Positions 10,888-21,884 of a DNA stretch of 59,600 nt are shown piece after piece. The notes below the pieces were generated by a model. It made no database searches, was not told the DNA's origin, and saw only the letters and a list, made by a program, of their open reading frames with translations. The translations under genes were made by a program, and so were the position numbers. The first letter of the stretch is position 1. Each line of letters opens with the position of its first letter. This DNA is from Nocardia beijingensis NBRC 16342 (GTDB taxonomy: Bacteria; Actinomycetota; Actinomycetes; Mycobacteriales; Mycobacteriaceae): contig NZ_BDBC01000050.1 in the NCBI RefSeq assembly GCF_001612785.1, positions 1 to 59,600 of the forward strand. The letters run 5' to 3'.

Positions 10888-12237
10888 GTGGGTGACGACA
10901 AGCTGGCCGCCGCGGTCGACGCCGCCGAACAGCTGGCCGCGCGCTACCGCTCTCTGGTCGAGCACACCCCGGACGGGATCTGCGTGCACGAGCGCGGCCG
11001 GGTGGTCTACGTCAACCCGGCCACCGTCCGGATGCTCGCCGCGGACGATGCCGACGAGATCATCGGCCGTCCGCTGACCGACTTCGTCCACCCCGCCTCC
11101 GTGCCGGCGATGCTCGACCGCATCAGCACCCTCACCACCGCGGGCGCGGCCTCGGTCCCCACCGAGATGACCTTGATGCGGGTGGACGGCGGCACCGTAC
11201 CGGTGGAGACGGTGTCGGTGCTGACCGCCTGGCACGACCACCTCGCCTATCAGGTGGTCATCCACGATCTCACCGCCCAGCGCCACGCAGAGGCCGCGCA
11301 GCGCAGGGCCGAGCACTACTTCACCACGGTGGTGTCCCAATTGGAGGAGGGCGTCGTGGTGATCGATCCGGAGGGGCGGATCGAGTCGATGAACCCGGCG
11401 GCCAAGCGCATCTTCGGGACCGAAGGGCCCGACGGCATGGTCATCGGGCGCACCATCCAGTCGCTGCCGCTGGTGCTGCTGGACGCCAACGCCCAGCCGC
11501 TGCCGCCGAGCCGCCATCCGGTGGCTCGCACGCTGGCCACGGGCGAGACCATCACCGGCTACGTCTTCGGCGTCGACCGGGTGGACGGCCAGCGGCGCTG
11601 GCTGTCGGGCAGCAGCCGCCTGCTCAATCCGGGCGACCCGCGCTCGTCGGCGGTGTCCTCCTTCGCAGACATCACCGAATTCCGGGCCAGCAGAAGGCAA
11701 TTGGAGTATCAGGCCACGCACGACTCGCTCACCGGCCTGGCCAATCGCTCGCTGATCCTCTCGCAGCTGGCCGCCGCGCTGGCCAGCACCGACGAACTGC
11801 TGCCGGTGTCCACCGTGCTGTTCATCGACCTGGACGGGTTCAAGGCGATCAACGACACCCTCGGGCACGCCATCGGCGACACCGTGCTGCAGATCGTCGC
11901 CCAGCGCTTGCAGCGCGCGCTGCGCGGCGACGATATCGTCGGCAGGCTCGGCGGCGACGAGTTCCTGGTCCTGCTGTCCGGCCGCACCCGCCGCGTCGAC
12001 ATCGACGCCCTGGTGAACCGGCTACGCTCCACCATGGCCGAGCCGATCATCGCGCGCGGGCACCGGATCGAGGTGGACGCATCGATCGGCGTCACCGAAC
12101 TCGAGGTGGGCGATCGGCGCAGCCCGGAAGCGGTGCTGCACGACGCGGACCTGGCGATGTACCGCGCGAAGCCCCCGGGGCGGCGGGAAGGCACCGTCAC
12201 CAAAGGCCGCAGGCCCAACAGCACCCACGCGTCCTGA
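10888..12237 (+). CDS. PAS-PAS-GGDEF diguanylate cyclase
   Basis: A cytosolic diguanylate cyclase of 449 residues predicted to make c-di-GMP. PAS 1 (about 17-125, RYRSLVEHTPDGICVHERG) and PAS 2 (about 145-260) form the sensory part. The GGDEF domain begins at THDSLTGLANR and carries an intact active site, GGDEF at 355-359. No EAL or HD-GYP domain follows and no membrane helix is visible. The GTG start is preceded by GGGGGTTCGAG. An ABM-domain gene starts 10 bp after its stop, so co-transcription is likely. Which ligand the PAS domains sense cannot be told. Confidence 0.92.
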   Translation: MGDDKLAAAVDAAEQLAARYRSLVEHTPDGICVHERGRVVYVNPATVRMLAADDADEIIGRPLTDFVHPASVPAMLDRISTLTTAGAASVPTEMTLMRVDGGTVPVETVSVLTAWHDHLAYQVVIHDLTAQRHAEAAQRRAEHYFTTVVSQLEEGVVVIDPEGRIESMNPAAKRIFGTEGPDGMVIGRTIQSLPLVLLDANAQPLPPSRHPVARTLATGETITGYVFGVDRVDGQRRWLSGSSRLLNPGDPRSSAVSSFADITEFRASRRQLEYQATHDSLTGLANRSLILSQLAAALASTDELLPVSTVLFIDLDGFKAINDTLGHAIGDTVLQIVAQRLQRALRGDDIVGRLGGDEFLVLLSGRTRRVDIDALVNRLRSTMAEPIIARGHRIEVDASIGVTELEVGDRRSPEAVLHDADLAMYRAKPPGRREGTVTKGRRPNSTHAS

Positions 12238-12247
12238 CGATTCCGCC

Positions 12248-12619
12248 ATGATCATCGAACACGTACTGCTGCCGGTTCGCCCCGAACTCGCCGCCGATTT
12301 CGAAGCCGCCTTCGCCGTGGCACGGCCGATCATCGCGAGCATGCCCGGCTTCCGGTCGCTGTCGCTGGCGCGCGGTGTCGAGTCGCCGGGCCGCTACCTG
12401 CTGCGGGTGGAATGGGACCGGCTCGACGATCACGTCGTCGGATTCCGCGGCTCGCCGGAATATCAGCGCTGGAAGGACCTGCTGCACCACTTCTACGACC
12501 CGTTCCCGGTGGTCGAGCACTTCGCACCGGTGCCGCTCGCATCGTCCGCCGACCGGGCCTCCACCCGCGGCACCGGGGCCTCACCTGCGGTTACGGCGAG
12601 CCCGTCGCAACCCCAGTAG
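12248..12619 (+). CDS. Antibiotic biosynthesis monooxygenase (ABM) domain protein
   Basis: A 123-residue ferredoxin-like dimeric alpha+beta barrel protein. The ABM core IIEHVLLPVRPELAADFEAAF, PGFRSLSLARGVESPGRYLL and the C-terminal FYDPFPVVEHF cover residues 1-97. A low-complexity Ser/Ala/Thr tail follows. Family members are small quinone-forming monooxygenases or haem-degrading enzymes, but many have no known activity. It lies 10 bp after the GGDEF gene and probably shares its transcript. No haem-ligand assignment is possible from sequence alone. Confidence 0.8.
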   Translation: MIIEHVLLPVRPELAADFEAAFAVARPIIASMPGFRSLSLARGVESPGRYLLRVEWDRLDDHVVGFRGSPEYQRWKDLLHHFYDPFPVVEHFAPVPLASSADRASTRGTGASPAVTASPSQPQ

Positions 12620-12703
12620 ACTCGACAACTCTGCTTTCCATGCGTGCGCGTGCCCGGTCCCGGCGGCGTGCTCGCGCCTGTTCGCGGTGACAAGGAGTTC
12701 AGT

Positions 12704-15001
12704 TTGCCCGACCTCACTCAGGACCGTGCCGCAGGCGGCGGCGCCCCCGAGCGGACCCGCGAAACCGAGCAGGAGCAGGCCTACCTGTCGGTGCTGTACG
12801 AGCGGCTCGACGAGATGCGCGACTACGCGCGCAACCGGTTGCGCACCGTGCTGCTGGAAACCGGCGGCACCCCGCAGGCCCGCAGCGAACGCGAATCGTT
12901 CACCCAGCTCTACTCCGAAGACCTGGCGAAATACGACGCCGCGGAGCACGGCCTGTGTTTCGGCCGCATCGACCTCGACGGGGAGCAGGACGAGTACCGC
13001 TACATCGGCAGGCTCGGCATCCTCGACGAGAAGGACGACTACGAGAGCCTGCTGCTGGACTGGCGGGCCCCGCTGGCGCGGCCGTTCTACCTGGCTACCA
13101 CCGCCGCGCCGGACGGGGTGACCCGGCGCAGGCACATCCGCTCGCGCAACCGCCAGGTCACCGCGATCAACGACGAGTATCTCGATCTCGACGCCGCGCG
13201 CCGGGCGGGCGTCACCGACGCCGACGGCGGCGTCGGCAGCGAGAGCGCGCTGCTGTCCGCGCTCAACGCCGCGCGCACCGGCCACATGAACGACATCGTC
13301 GAGACCATCCAGCACGAGCAGGACGCGATCATCCGCTCCGAGCACAAGAGCGTGCTCGTGGTGCAGGGTGGTCCCGGCACCGGCAAGACCGCCGTCGCGC
13401 TGCACCGCGCGGCGTATCTGCTCTACACCTACCGCCAGCAGCTGGCCAAGAGCGGCGTGCTGATCATCGGTCCGAACGCCACCTTCCTCGACTACATCGG
13501 GCAGGTGCTGCCGTCACTCGGCGAGACCGGCGTGCTGCTGTCCACCATCGGCGATCTGTACCCCGGCGTACAGGCCGCCCGCGAGGATTCGTTGCGCGCG
13601 GGCGAGATCAAGGGAGCGCTGACCATCCTCGAGGTGCTCAAGCAGGCGGTGCGCGACCGCCAGGAAGTGCCCGCCGAACCGATCCGGTTGAGCTTCGACG
13701 GCTATCCGGTGACGTTGGATCGCAAGATCGCCACCAAGGCCCGCGGCCGCGCGCGCTCCTCGCGCCGCCCGCACAACCTGGCCAGGCCGATTTTCGCCGC
13801 CTCGGTGGTCGACGCGCTGACCGACCAGCTCGCCGCGACCATGGGCGCCGACCTCTCCGGCGGGCCGAGCCTGCTCAGTTCGGCCGATCTCACCGAGATC
13901 CGCGACGAGATGCGCGCCGACCCGCAGATCCAGGCGGCGATCGCGAAACTGTGGCCGATCCTGTCCCCGCAGGAGGTCCTGGCCGACCTGCTCGCCGACC
14001 CGAAGCGGCTGGACCGGGCGGCGAGCTCGCTGGACCCGGCCGACCGCGCCGAACTGCTCCGGCCGGACGACGGCCGGTTCAGCCCGGCGGACGCGCCACT
14101 GCTGGACGAACTGGCCGAACTGCTCGGCGTGGACGACACCGAGGAACGCGAACGCGCCCGCCGCCGCTGGCGCGCGCAGATCGCCGAGGCGCAGGACGCT
14201 CTCGACATCCTCACCGGCTCCGCGCCCCAGGATCTGGAGGACGACCTCGATCCGGAGATCCTGATGGCCTACGACCTCATCGACGCCAGCCAGCTGGCCG
14301 AGCGCCAGGACTTCCGCGCCCGCCAGACGACCGCGGAGCGCGCCGCGGGCGATCGCACCTGGACCTACGGCCACGTGATCGTGGACGAGGCGCAGGAACT
14401 GTCGGAGATGGCCTGGCGGATGGTGATGCGGCGCATTCCGAACCGGTGGGTCACCGTGGTCGGCGACGTGGCGCAGACCGGCGACCCGGCGGGCACGTCG
14501 TCGTGGCAACGGATGCTCGAACCCTACGTCGCAGCCCGGTGGAAGCTGACCGAGCTCACCGTCAACTACCGCACGCCCGCGGAGATCATGGACATCGCCG
14601 CCGACGTCCTCGCCGCCATCGATCCGGCGGCGACCGCGCCGCGCTCGGTCCGCGAGACCGGCGTCGCGCCACGCGCGCACCGGGTCGAGCCCGGCGAGGT
14701 GCACGCGGAGGTCGCCCGGCTGGTCGCCACCGAGACCGGACCTGGCACCACGGCGGTGATCGCCCCGCAGGCGCTGGTGGCGCGGCTGGCCGACCTCGCA
14801 GGGGAATCGGTGCGGGTGCTGACCGTGCACGAGGTGAAGGGCTTGGAGTTCGACGCGGTCTACCTGGTGGAACCGCAGCAGATCCTGGACGAATCGCCGC
14901 GCGGCCCCAACGATCTGTACGTCGCGCTGACCCGCGCCACCCAGCGGCTCGGCGTCGTGCACAGTGCGGACCTGCCCGGCGTGCTCGCCCGGCTGCGCTG
15001 A
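12704..15001 (+). CDS. HelD/HelR-type RNA polymerase-associated ATPase (UvrD-like)
   Basis: A superfamily I helicase-like motor of the HelD class, which dislodges stalled RNA polymerase from DNA; some members (HelR) protect against rifampicin. The N terminus (EQEQAYLSVLYERLDEMRD...) is the coiled-coil arm that enters the secondary channel. Walker A is GGPGTGKT (222-229). The DEAQELSEM Walker B and the C-terminal LTVHEVKGLEFDAVYL and YVALTRATQRLGV motifs complete the motor. I choose the TTG at 12704, preceded by AAGGAG and a 6-nt spacer, over the GTG at 12644, giving 765 residues. No rifampicin-associated element is visible upstream. A strong hairpin follows. Confidence 0.88.
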   Translation: MPDLTQDRAAGGGAPERTRETEQEQAYLSVLYERLDEMRDYARNRLRTVLLETGGTPQARSERESFTQLYSEDLAKYDAAEHGLCFGRIDLDGEQDEYRYIGRLGILDEKDDYESLLLDWRAPLARPFYLATTAAPDGVTRRRHIRSRNRQVTAINDEYLDLDAARRAGVTDADGGVGSESALLSALNAARTGHMNDIVETIQHEQDAIIRSEHKSVLVVQGGPGTGKTAVALHRAAYLLYTYRQQLAKSGVLIIGPNATFLDYIGQVLPSLGETGVLLSTIGDLYPGVQAAREDSLRAGEIKGALTILEVLKQAVRDRQEVPAEPIRLSFDGYPVTLDRKIATKARGRARSSRRPHNLARPIFAASVVDALTDQLAATMGADLSGGPSLLSSADLTEIRDEMRADPQIQAAIAKLWPILSPQEVLADLLADPKRLDRAASSLDPADRAELLRPDDGRFSPADAPLLDELAELLGVDDTEERERARRRWRAQIAEAQDALDILTGSAPQDLEDDLDPEILMAYDLIDASQLAERQDFRARQTTAERAAGDRTWTYGHVIVDEAQELSEMAWRMVMRRIPNRWVTVVGDVAQTGDPAGTSSWQRMLEPYVAARWKLTELTVNYRTPAEIMDIAADVLAAIDPAATAPRSVRETGVAPRAHRVEPGEVHAEVARLVATETGPGTTAVIAPQALVARLADLAGESVRVLTVHEVKGLEFDAVYLVEPQQILDESPRGPNDLYVALTRATQRLGVVHSADLPGVLARLR

Positions 15002-15023
15002 TCACGGACCCGGCGAAACGACG

Positions 15024-15069
15024 AAAGGCTCCGTGCCGCATCGCGATTCGCGATGGCACGGAGCCTTTT
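15024..15069. terminator. Bidirectional terminator between helD-like gene and usp
   Basis: AAAGGCTCCGTGCC (15024-15037) pairs with GGCACGGAGCCTTT (15055-15068), giving a 14-bp stem followed by T residues; on the other strand the leading AAA gives a U run. It lies between the convergent stops at 15001 and 15083. Confidence 0.85.
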
Positions 15070-15082
15070 GATCGAGGCGGGG

Positions 15083-15535
15083 TCAGCGCACGGTGTGCAC
15101 GATCAGCACGTCGGAGCGCGACTTGCGCGCCACGTCCGACGGCACCGAGCCGAGCAGCCGTCCGGCCAGGGTGTTCAGGCCCCGGTTACCGACGACCAGC
15201 AGGTCGGCGTCGACTTCCTTGACCAGCGACAGCAGCGATTCCACCGGCTCGCCGACGATGGCGCGCTCGACGATGTCGGCCGCGCCCGCCGCGATCGCCT
15301 TGTCCCGGGCGATGCGCAGGATCTCGTTGGTCGGCGCGGAACCGCGTACCTGGTAGGCCTCCTCCTTGAGCACGTCGGCCGCGGCGGCGACGTCGCGGTC
15401 GTCGGTCGGGTAGTACGCGCAGGCCACGACCAGGGTCGCGCCGGACACACCGGCCAGGGCCCCTGCCTTCTCGACGGCGACATACGACGAGTCCGAGCCA
15501 TCGGTACCGACGACAATGGTCCGGTAGGCGGTCAT
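15083..15535 (-). CDS. Universal stress protein (Rv1636-like)
   Basis: A 150-residue single-domain USP, closely resembling M. tuberculosis Rv1636 (TB15.3), which binds cAMP and ATP. TIVVGTDGSDSSYVAVEKA holds the first nucleotide-binding Asp. The C-terminal DLLVVGNRGLNTLAGRLLGS is the glycine-rich ATP/cAMP loop, and SDVLIVHT closes the fold. The ATG at 15535 follows GGAGGAG. It keeps the synteny slot between uvrA and uvrB seen in mycobacteria. It is convergent with the HelD-like gene. A role as a cAMP or ATP buffer is inferred. Confidence 0.92.
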   Translation of the reverse strand: MTAYRTIVVGTDGSDSSYVAVEKAGALAGVSGATLVVACAYYPTDDRDVAAAADVLKEEAYQVRGSAPTNEILRIARDKAIAAGAADIVERAIVGEPVESLLSLVKEVDADLLVVGNRGLNTLAGRLLGSVPSDVARKSRSDVLIVHTVR

Positions 15536-16024
15536 GCTCTCCTCCAACTATGCGGTAGGTCGGGTGCCGCGTGCGGGTCCGTCCGGGGTTCGACCGGGCG
15601 TCGGCGCGGCGACTGGGCTCGACCATAGCGGCAATCGGCGTGGAAATTTCAGAAATCGCAAGACATCACACCGGCCGTCCGCGACCATTCCCGCGGCGGG
15701 TTCGCCAGGGAATGCCGGAAAGGGCCGGACCAACCAGGGCAGACGCAATTCCGGAGAACTAAACCTGTGAAGTGCCACAACGGCGTCGAACCGCTTTGCC
15801 GCGCTGGGATATTCATCACAGAGCCAGGTCCGTCACATGCGGAGCGGCCTGCCCCGCGCGGTAATCGCGCGGTGGGAACGCAACGATCGGGCTTGGACCA
15901 CCCCTGCGACCGAGACCGCTGCCGATCGTTTGCTCAGAATATGCCGCGAATCGCTCCGACGATGTCGGCGGCTTCTTCTTCCCGCAGTGAAAAGGCCGCG
16001 CAATATCGGCGCGCGAGGCGCGGA
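15536..16024. other. Intergenic region, no recognisable gene
   Basis: About 490 bp lie between the usp start and the DoxX stop. Short open frames exist on both strands but none has homology I recognise or a convincing ribosome binding site. The composition is slightly less GC-rich than the flanks. A palindrome GAAATTTC lies near 15643. Nothing further is seen. Confidence 0.4.
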
Positions 16025-16438
16025 CTAGAGGTCGAAAAGCGGCCCGGTGATGGTCAATCCGAGTTCGTCGACGTGCGCGAAGAACGCGAACAGCATCAGG
16101 GCGGCGCCCGCGAGGGCGACGTCCTTGTTGAAATGGATCATCTCGCCCTGCCTGGTCTGCGGGTCGGACTCCTGCCAGAACCGGTGCATCACGAGCGCCG
16201 TGGGCAACAGCGCGACGACCAGCAGCAGCGAACCGAGGTCGGCCCAGATGCCCAACAGCACGCTCAGGCCGCCCAGAAGGAACAGCGCCCCTGATCCGAA
16301 CACGGCGGCCTTCGCCATCGGGACGCCTTTGCTCTGCGCGTAGCCCGCCATCGCCGCGGTCTGGGTGAAATGCCCCAGCGCGGAGGTCAGGAAAAGCAGC
16401 GCGAACAACACGCGGCCGATCAACACCACGACGTCCAT
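16025..16438 (-). CDS. DoxX family membrane protein
   Basis: A 137-residue integral membrane protein with about four helices: DVVVLIGRVLFALLFLTSAL, a central AAVFGSGALFLLGGLSVLLG, LGSLLLVVALLPTALVMHRF and VALAGAALMLFAFFAHV. The N-terminal RVLFALLFLTSALGHF is typical of DoxX. Members take part in thiol or oxidant resistance complexes in mycobacteria, but function here is unproved. The ATG at 16438 follows AAGGAG. It lies 28 bp after the AraC-type regulator gene and is probably in the same transcript. Confidence 0.85.
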   Translation of the reverse strand: MDVVVLIGRVLFALLFLTSALGHFTQTAAMAGYAQSKGVPMAKAAVFGSGALFLLGGLSVLLGIWADLGSLLLVVALLPTALVMHRFWQESDPQTRQGEMIHFNKDVALAGAALMLFAFFAHVDELGLTITGPLFDL

Positions 16439-16466
16439 GTCCAGCTCCTTGTCGGCTGTCCGGCGA

Positions 16467-17366
16467 CTATGCCCGCGTCGGTATGACCTTGGCGGTGACT
16501 TCGTTCCGGAGACGTAGCGAATTCTTGGCATATTCCAGGGGGGCCATACCCACTTCCGCGGTGAACTCACGGGAGAAGTGCGCCTGGTCGAAATAGCCCA
16601 GTTCCGCGGCCAGCGCGGCGAGATCCTCGGTGCGGCCTTTAGCGAGCAGATCGGCGCCGTCCTGCAACCGATAACGCCGCAATACCCATTTCGGTCCGGC
16701 GCCGACGTAGCGACGGAACATGCGCTGCAGCGTGCGGGCGGGGATGTCGAACCGCTCGGCGATCTGATCGACCCTGGTGAGTTCCTGGTCGGCGGCCATG
16801 GCGTCGATGATGCGCAGCACCAGCCGATAGGTCGGATCCTCGACCGCGGGATGATCCGCGAGGTATTCCTCGACGACGCGGCGCCGGCCCTCCACGGTCG
16901 GCGCGTCCAGCACACGTTCGGTCAGGCTCCCGGCGTCGGGCAGCACCTCGGCGATGGGTACGGCGCGATCGCGGAAGGAGCCGACATCCAGGCCGGTGAA
17001 CGCGCCGAACCCGCCCGCGCGGAAACGGATGCCGAACGTCTCACCGAGCCCGCTGAGTTCGCGGATGAATTTCGTGGTGGTCACGCCGTTGACGAAGCCG
17101 CCGGTGCGCGTCTCGGATCGCTCGAAGGTGACGTTCACGCTGGGATAGGACAAGACTTCCGCCCGGTACGGCGGCCTGCCGCGCAGATCCCAGCCCACCG
17201 CCCAGTACCACTCGACGTAGCGGTCCACGGCGGGGCCCGGCGGTAAGCGGACCAGCCAGCGATGCCGTGCCTGCTCGTCCGGATGCAGGATGCCCTTCGT
17301 GTCCGCGGGCGCGGCCGGATTACGGGCCTGCGGCGGCTCGGCTGATGGTTCGGCGCTACTCGGCAC
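16467..17366 (-). CDS. AraC family transcriptional regulator
   Basis: A 299-residue regulator. The N-terminal region (WLVRLPPGPAVDRYVEWYWAV...) is the DUF6597-like sensor module found in actinobacterial AraC proteins. The C-terminal double helix-turn-helix includes RVDQIAERFDIPARTLQRMFRRYVG and DLAALAAELGYFDQAHFSREF. The GTG start at 17366 has only a weak ribosome binding site. It is divergent from a VOC gene (53-bp gap) and upstream of doxX, so it may control both. The effector is unknown. Confidence 0.9.
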   Translation of the reverse strand: MPSSAEPSAEPPQARNPAAPADTKGILHPDEQARHRWLVRLPPGPAVDRYVEWYWAVGWDLRGRPPYRAEVLSYPSVNVTFERSETRTGGFVNGVTTTKFIRELSGLGETFGIRFRAGGFGAFTGLDVGSFRDRAVPIAEVLPDAGSLTERVLDAPTVEGRRRVVEEYLADHPAVEDPTYRLVLRIIDAMAADQELTRVDQIAERFDIPARTLQRMFRRYVGAGPKWVLRRYRLQDGADLLAKGRTEDLAALAAELGYFDQAHFSREFTAEVGMAPLEYAKNSLRLRNEVTAKVIPTRA

Positions 17367-17418
17367 GGTGTCGCTTTCTTACAAGACCCACGGGCCCGAA
17401 CCGGCGAAAGTGGTGGTT

Positions 17419-17889
17419 ATGACGAACACAGTGAATCCCATCGCCGACGGCTACCACTCGATCACCTGTTTCCTCGCGGTCGGCGACGGCAACAAAGCCA
17501 TCGATTTCTACACCGCCGTTTTCGAGGCCGAGGTGATCACTCGCAACGACCTGCCCGACGGGCAGCCCGCGCACGCCGAGCTGAAGATCGGCGACTCGAC
17601 CCTGCAGCTGGGGATGCCCATCCCGGACAACGGCGTGCTGGCGCCCAACGGCGAGTGGGTGCACACCTCGATCGTGCACTACTGCCCCGACGTCGACGCG
17701 GTGGTGCGGCGCGCGGTCGAACACGGCGCCCGCAAGGTCGAGGAGCCGCAGACCTTCGTGACCGGTGACCGGTTCGGCGTGGTGATCGATCCCTTCGGAC
17801 ACCGCTGGGCGGTGCTCACCAAGGTGGAGGACGTCTCGCGCGAAGAGGCCGAGCGCCGGGTGAACGAATGGATGGCCACCCAGGCCTGA
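17419..17889 (+). CDS. VOC superfamily protein (glyoxalase/bleomycin-resistance fold)
   Basis: A 156-residue vicinal-oxygen-chelate protein. It has two beta-alpha-beta-beta-beta units: HSITCFLAVGDGNKAIDFYTAVF ... AHAELKIGDSTLQLG and then WVHTSIVHYCPDVDAVVRRAVEHGA ... GDRFGVVIDPFGHRWAV. This PhnB-like subgroup has no firm activity; some members bind metal or act as resistance proteins. I chose the ATG at 17419 because family homology begins there, although an open frame continues to 17290 inside the AraC gene. The divergent AraC regulator is its likely controller. Confidence 0.85.
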   Translation: MTNTVNPIADGYHSITCFLAVGDGNKAIDFYTAVFEAEVITRNDLPDGQPAHAELKIGDSTLQLGMPIPDNGVLAPNGEWVHTSIVHYCPDVDAVVRRAVEHGARKVEEPQTFVTGDRFGVVIDPFGHRWAVLTKVEDVSREEAERRVNEWMATQA

Positions 17890-17899
17890 CGGCTCCGCT

Positions 17900-17935
17900 G
17901 CCTCCGCGGTCGTTCGAGCGACGGCCCGCGGAGGC
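17900..17935. terminator. Bidirectional terminator between VOC gene and uvrB
   Basis: GCCTCCGCGG (17900-17909) pairs with CCGCGGAGGC (17926-17935), with an inner GTCG/CGAC helix. It sits between the convergent stops of the VOC gene (17889) and uvrB (17949). Confidence 0.65.
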
Positions 17936-17948
17936 GGCGCCACCCCGG

Positions 17949-20138
<2,190 letters not shown>

Positions 20139-20634
20139 GCTCACCAGCGTAGGCCCACCCACCGACAGGTTCTCGTGGACGACGGACGGTCACGAGCGGG
20201 CCGATACCTCCCCATCGACGATGTGAAACCGGTCACAGCATGGACGGTCGGCGACCGGCCGGTCACCGAGCGCCACCGATTCGCGCCGACGCGACAGCGC
20301 CCGGAGATGACGAACCGCCCGTCCGCCGGGGGGAACCAGAGGGATAGCCGACATCGCCCGGTGGGTACACCGAATGCGAACGTTTCCAACAACTTTGGGC
20401 CAACCGGCCCGAGCGGGCTCCGATCGCTCTCCGCGGCACGGAGATCGGCGGCGCGCGCGGGCTCGACGGCGCCCTCACAGCGGCTCCGCGCCCGTTCGGC
20501 GCGAACGGTTACATGTCCGAAATGTCCGTTGCCGCAATAGGTTTCGTGTCGGCGAACACCTTATCGCGAACCGCGCGGGCACCAGGACCCAGGTGTAACC
20601 TGATCTGGTTGTTCGGACGTGAAGGACAAGAGCC
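20139..20634. other. Intergenic region between uvrB and the first DUF402 gene
   Basis: About 500 bp with no gene seen. It holds an inverted repeat CCGTTCG-GCG-CGAACGG (20492-20508), which is in the wrong polarity for an actinobacterial LexA box. A -10-like TAACCT lies about 40 bp upstream of the DUF402 gene. The promoter of uvrB must also lie here but is not distinct. Confidence 0.4.
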
Positions 20635-21288
20635 ATGAGCGGTCTGATTCCATTACTCGTCGCCGTGCCGGCCATGACCGGCTTCGCCGGGTACGTCGCC
20701 AGGGACATCCGGGCGGCGGTTCCCTCTGTCGCGGGCGCCGCCACGGCCGCCCCACCCGGGCCGATCGCCGCGGCGGGCAGACCGGCGCCGCACCGGCCTC
20801 GGGTGGAGTTCTTCAATCTGGCCGAACTCAGCAACACCGACGCCAAGGGCTTCGTCCGCCCGGTCGAACGCTTCCACGTCGAGCCGTGGGGCCTGTACAT
20901 GGCACGCCGGGTCGGCGGACCGGATTCGCACTACCTCGAATCCTGGTTGCTGCCGGGACTCTCGTTGCGCGCGACGCTGGCGCGGACCAACCCGGCACAC
21001 CACAGGGAGCCGGTCTACCGGCTCGACGTCGGCGAGTTCACCCGGGTCGGCCAGAAGCGCTGGAAGGCGGTGGACCAGTATCTGTCCATCGCCGTCCGCC
21101 GCGGCGGCACCGCCGAGCTCCTCGGCGTCGACGAGCTGCTCGCGGCGCATGCCGCGGGACTGGTCGACACAGCGCAGGCGCACCGCGCGTTCGAACGGGC
21201 CACGGCCGTGCTGGACGGGCTGGCCGCCCACGATCACCGCGTGGAGAGCTGGCTCGCCGCCAACGGCATCACGCTCACCTGGATGTAG
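20635..21288 (+). CDS. DUF402 domain protein with N-terminal hydrophobic extension
   Basis: A 217-residue protein whose residues from about 55 onward match the DUF402 beta-barrel family (YgaC/FomD/Ntdp-like; characterised members hydrolyse nucleoside di- or triphosphates or nucleotidyl-phosphonates). VEFFNLAELSNTDAKGFVRPVERF, VEPWGLYMARRV and YRLDVGEFTRVGQKRWKAVDQYL align with the next gene. The N terminus (LIPLLVAVPAMTGFAGYVA) is a short hydrophobic stretch that may be a membrane anchor or signal. The ATG at 20635 follows AAGGACAAGAGCC. It looks like a duplicated, extended copy of its neighbour. Confidence 0.8.
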   Translation: MSGLIPLLVAVPAMTGFAGYVARDIRAAVPSVAGAATAAPPGPIAAAGRPAPHRPRVEFFNLAELSNTDAKGFVRPVERFHVEPWGLYMARRVGGPDSHYLESWLLPGLSLRATLARTNPAHHREPVYRLDVGEFTRVGQKRWKAVDQYLSIAVRRGGTAELLGVDELLAAHAAGLVDTAQAHRAFERATAVLDGLAAHDHRVESWLAANGITLTWM

Positions 21289-21345
21289 CCCGCGGATTAC
21301 TGCCTCCGGCTCGACGCGTCGGCGACGGCGGTAGATTCTTGATGC

Positions 21346-21870
21346 ATGACGCAGGCACCCATCGTCGACGTGCACCGGCCCAAGGTCGAGTACTTCAACC
21401 TCGCGGATCTGACGAACACGGATCCGAAGGGCTTCGTGCGTCCGGTCGAGAAGTACCACGTCGAGCCGTGGGGCCTGTACATGGCGCGCACCTCGGATCA
21501 CCCGCAGTTCCACTACATCGAGTCCTGGTTGCTGCCGAAGCTGCACCTGCGCGCGACCATCTTCCACTACCTGCCCGCGCATCGCCGCGACCAGGACTAC
21601 TACCTCGACATCGGTGATTTCACACCGGTCGCCCCGAAGAAGTGGAAGTCCGTCGACCACTACCTCGACATCGTCGTGCGCTCCGCGCGCGAGACCCAGC
21701 TGCTCGACGTCGACGAGCTGATCGCCGCGCATGCCGCGGGCCTGATCGGTCTCGCCGACGCCGAGGCGGCCGTGCAGCACGCCACGGCCGCCATCGACGG
21801 CATCGCCGCCAACGGTCACACCTTCGAGGGCTGGCTCGAGACGATGGACATCACCTTGACCTGGCTGTAG
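21346..21870 (+). CDS. DUF402 domain protein (Rv1632c-position orthologue)
   Basis: A 174-residue DUF402 protein without the N-terminal extension of its neighbour. Conserved segments are VEYFNLADLTNTDPKGFVRP, HVEPWGLYMAR, IESWLLPKLHLRATIFHYL and YYLDIGDFTPVAPKKWKSVD; the Asp/Lys cluster is the likely metal-phosphate site by comparison with the family. It occupies the slot between uvrB and coaE, as Rv1632c does in M. tuberculosis. The stop lies 14 bp from the convergent coaE stop. The substrate is unknown. Confidence 0.85.
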   Translation: MTQAPIVDVHRPKVEYFNLADLTNTDPKGFVRPVEKYHVEPWGLYMARTSDHPQFHYIESWLLPKLHLRATIFHYLPAHRRDQDYYLDIGDFTPVAPKKWKSVDHYLDIVVRSARETQLLDVDELIAAHAAGLIGLADAEAAVQHATAAIDGIAANGHTFEGWLETMDITLTWL

Positions 21871-21884
21871 GCCGCGGCAGCCGG

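Noticed and set aside
9466..11868. 800-residue frame extending the ketosynthase upstream
   Set aside because: The added half is antisense to the GGDEF gene; the ketosynthase has a proper ribosome binding site and ATG at 10674.
12620..12703. Rifampicin-associated element upstream of the HelD-like gene
   Set aside because: No long inverted repeat resembling the element was found in the region before the start.
15767..16294. 175-residue plus-strand open frame
   Set aside because: It is antisense to the DoxX gene over its second half and lacks a ribosome binding site or recognisable domain.
20492..20508. LexA (SOS) box upstream of uvrB
   Set aside because: The dyad is CCGTTCG-GCG-CGAACGG, with GTTCG and CGAAC in the opposite order and spacing to the actinobacterial CGAAC-N4-GTTCG box.
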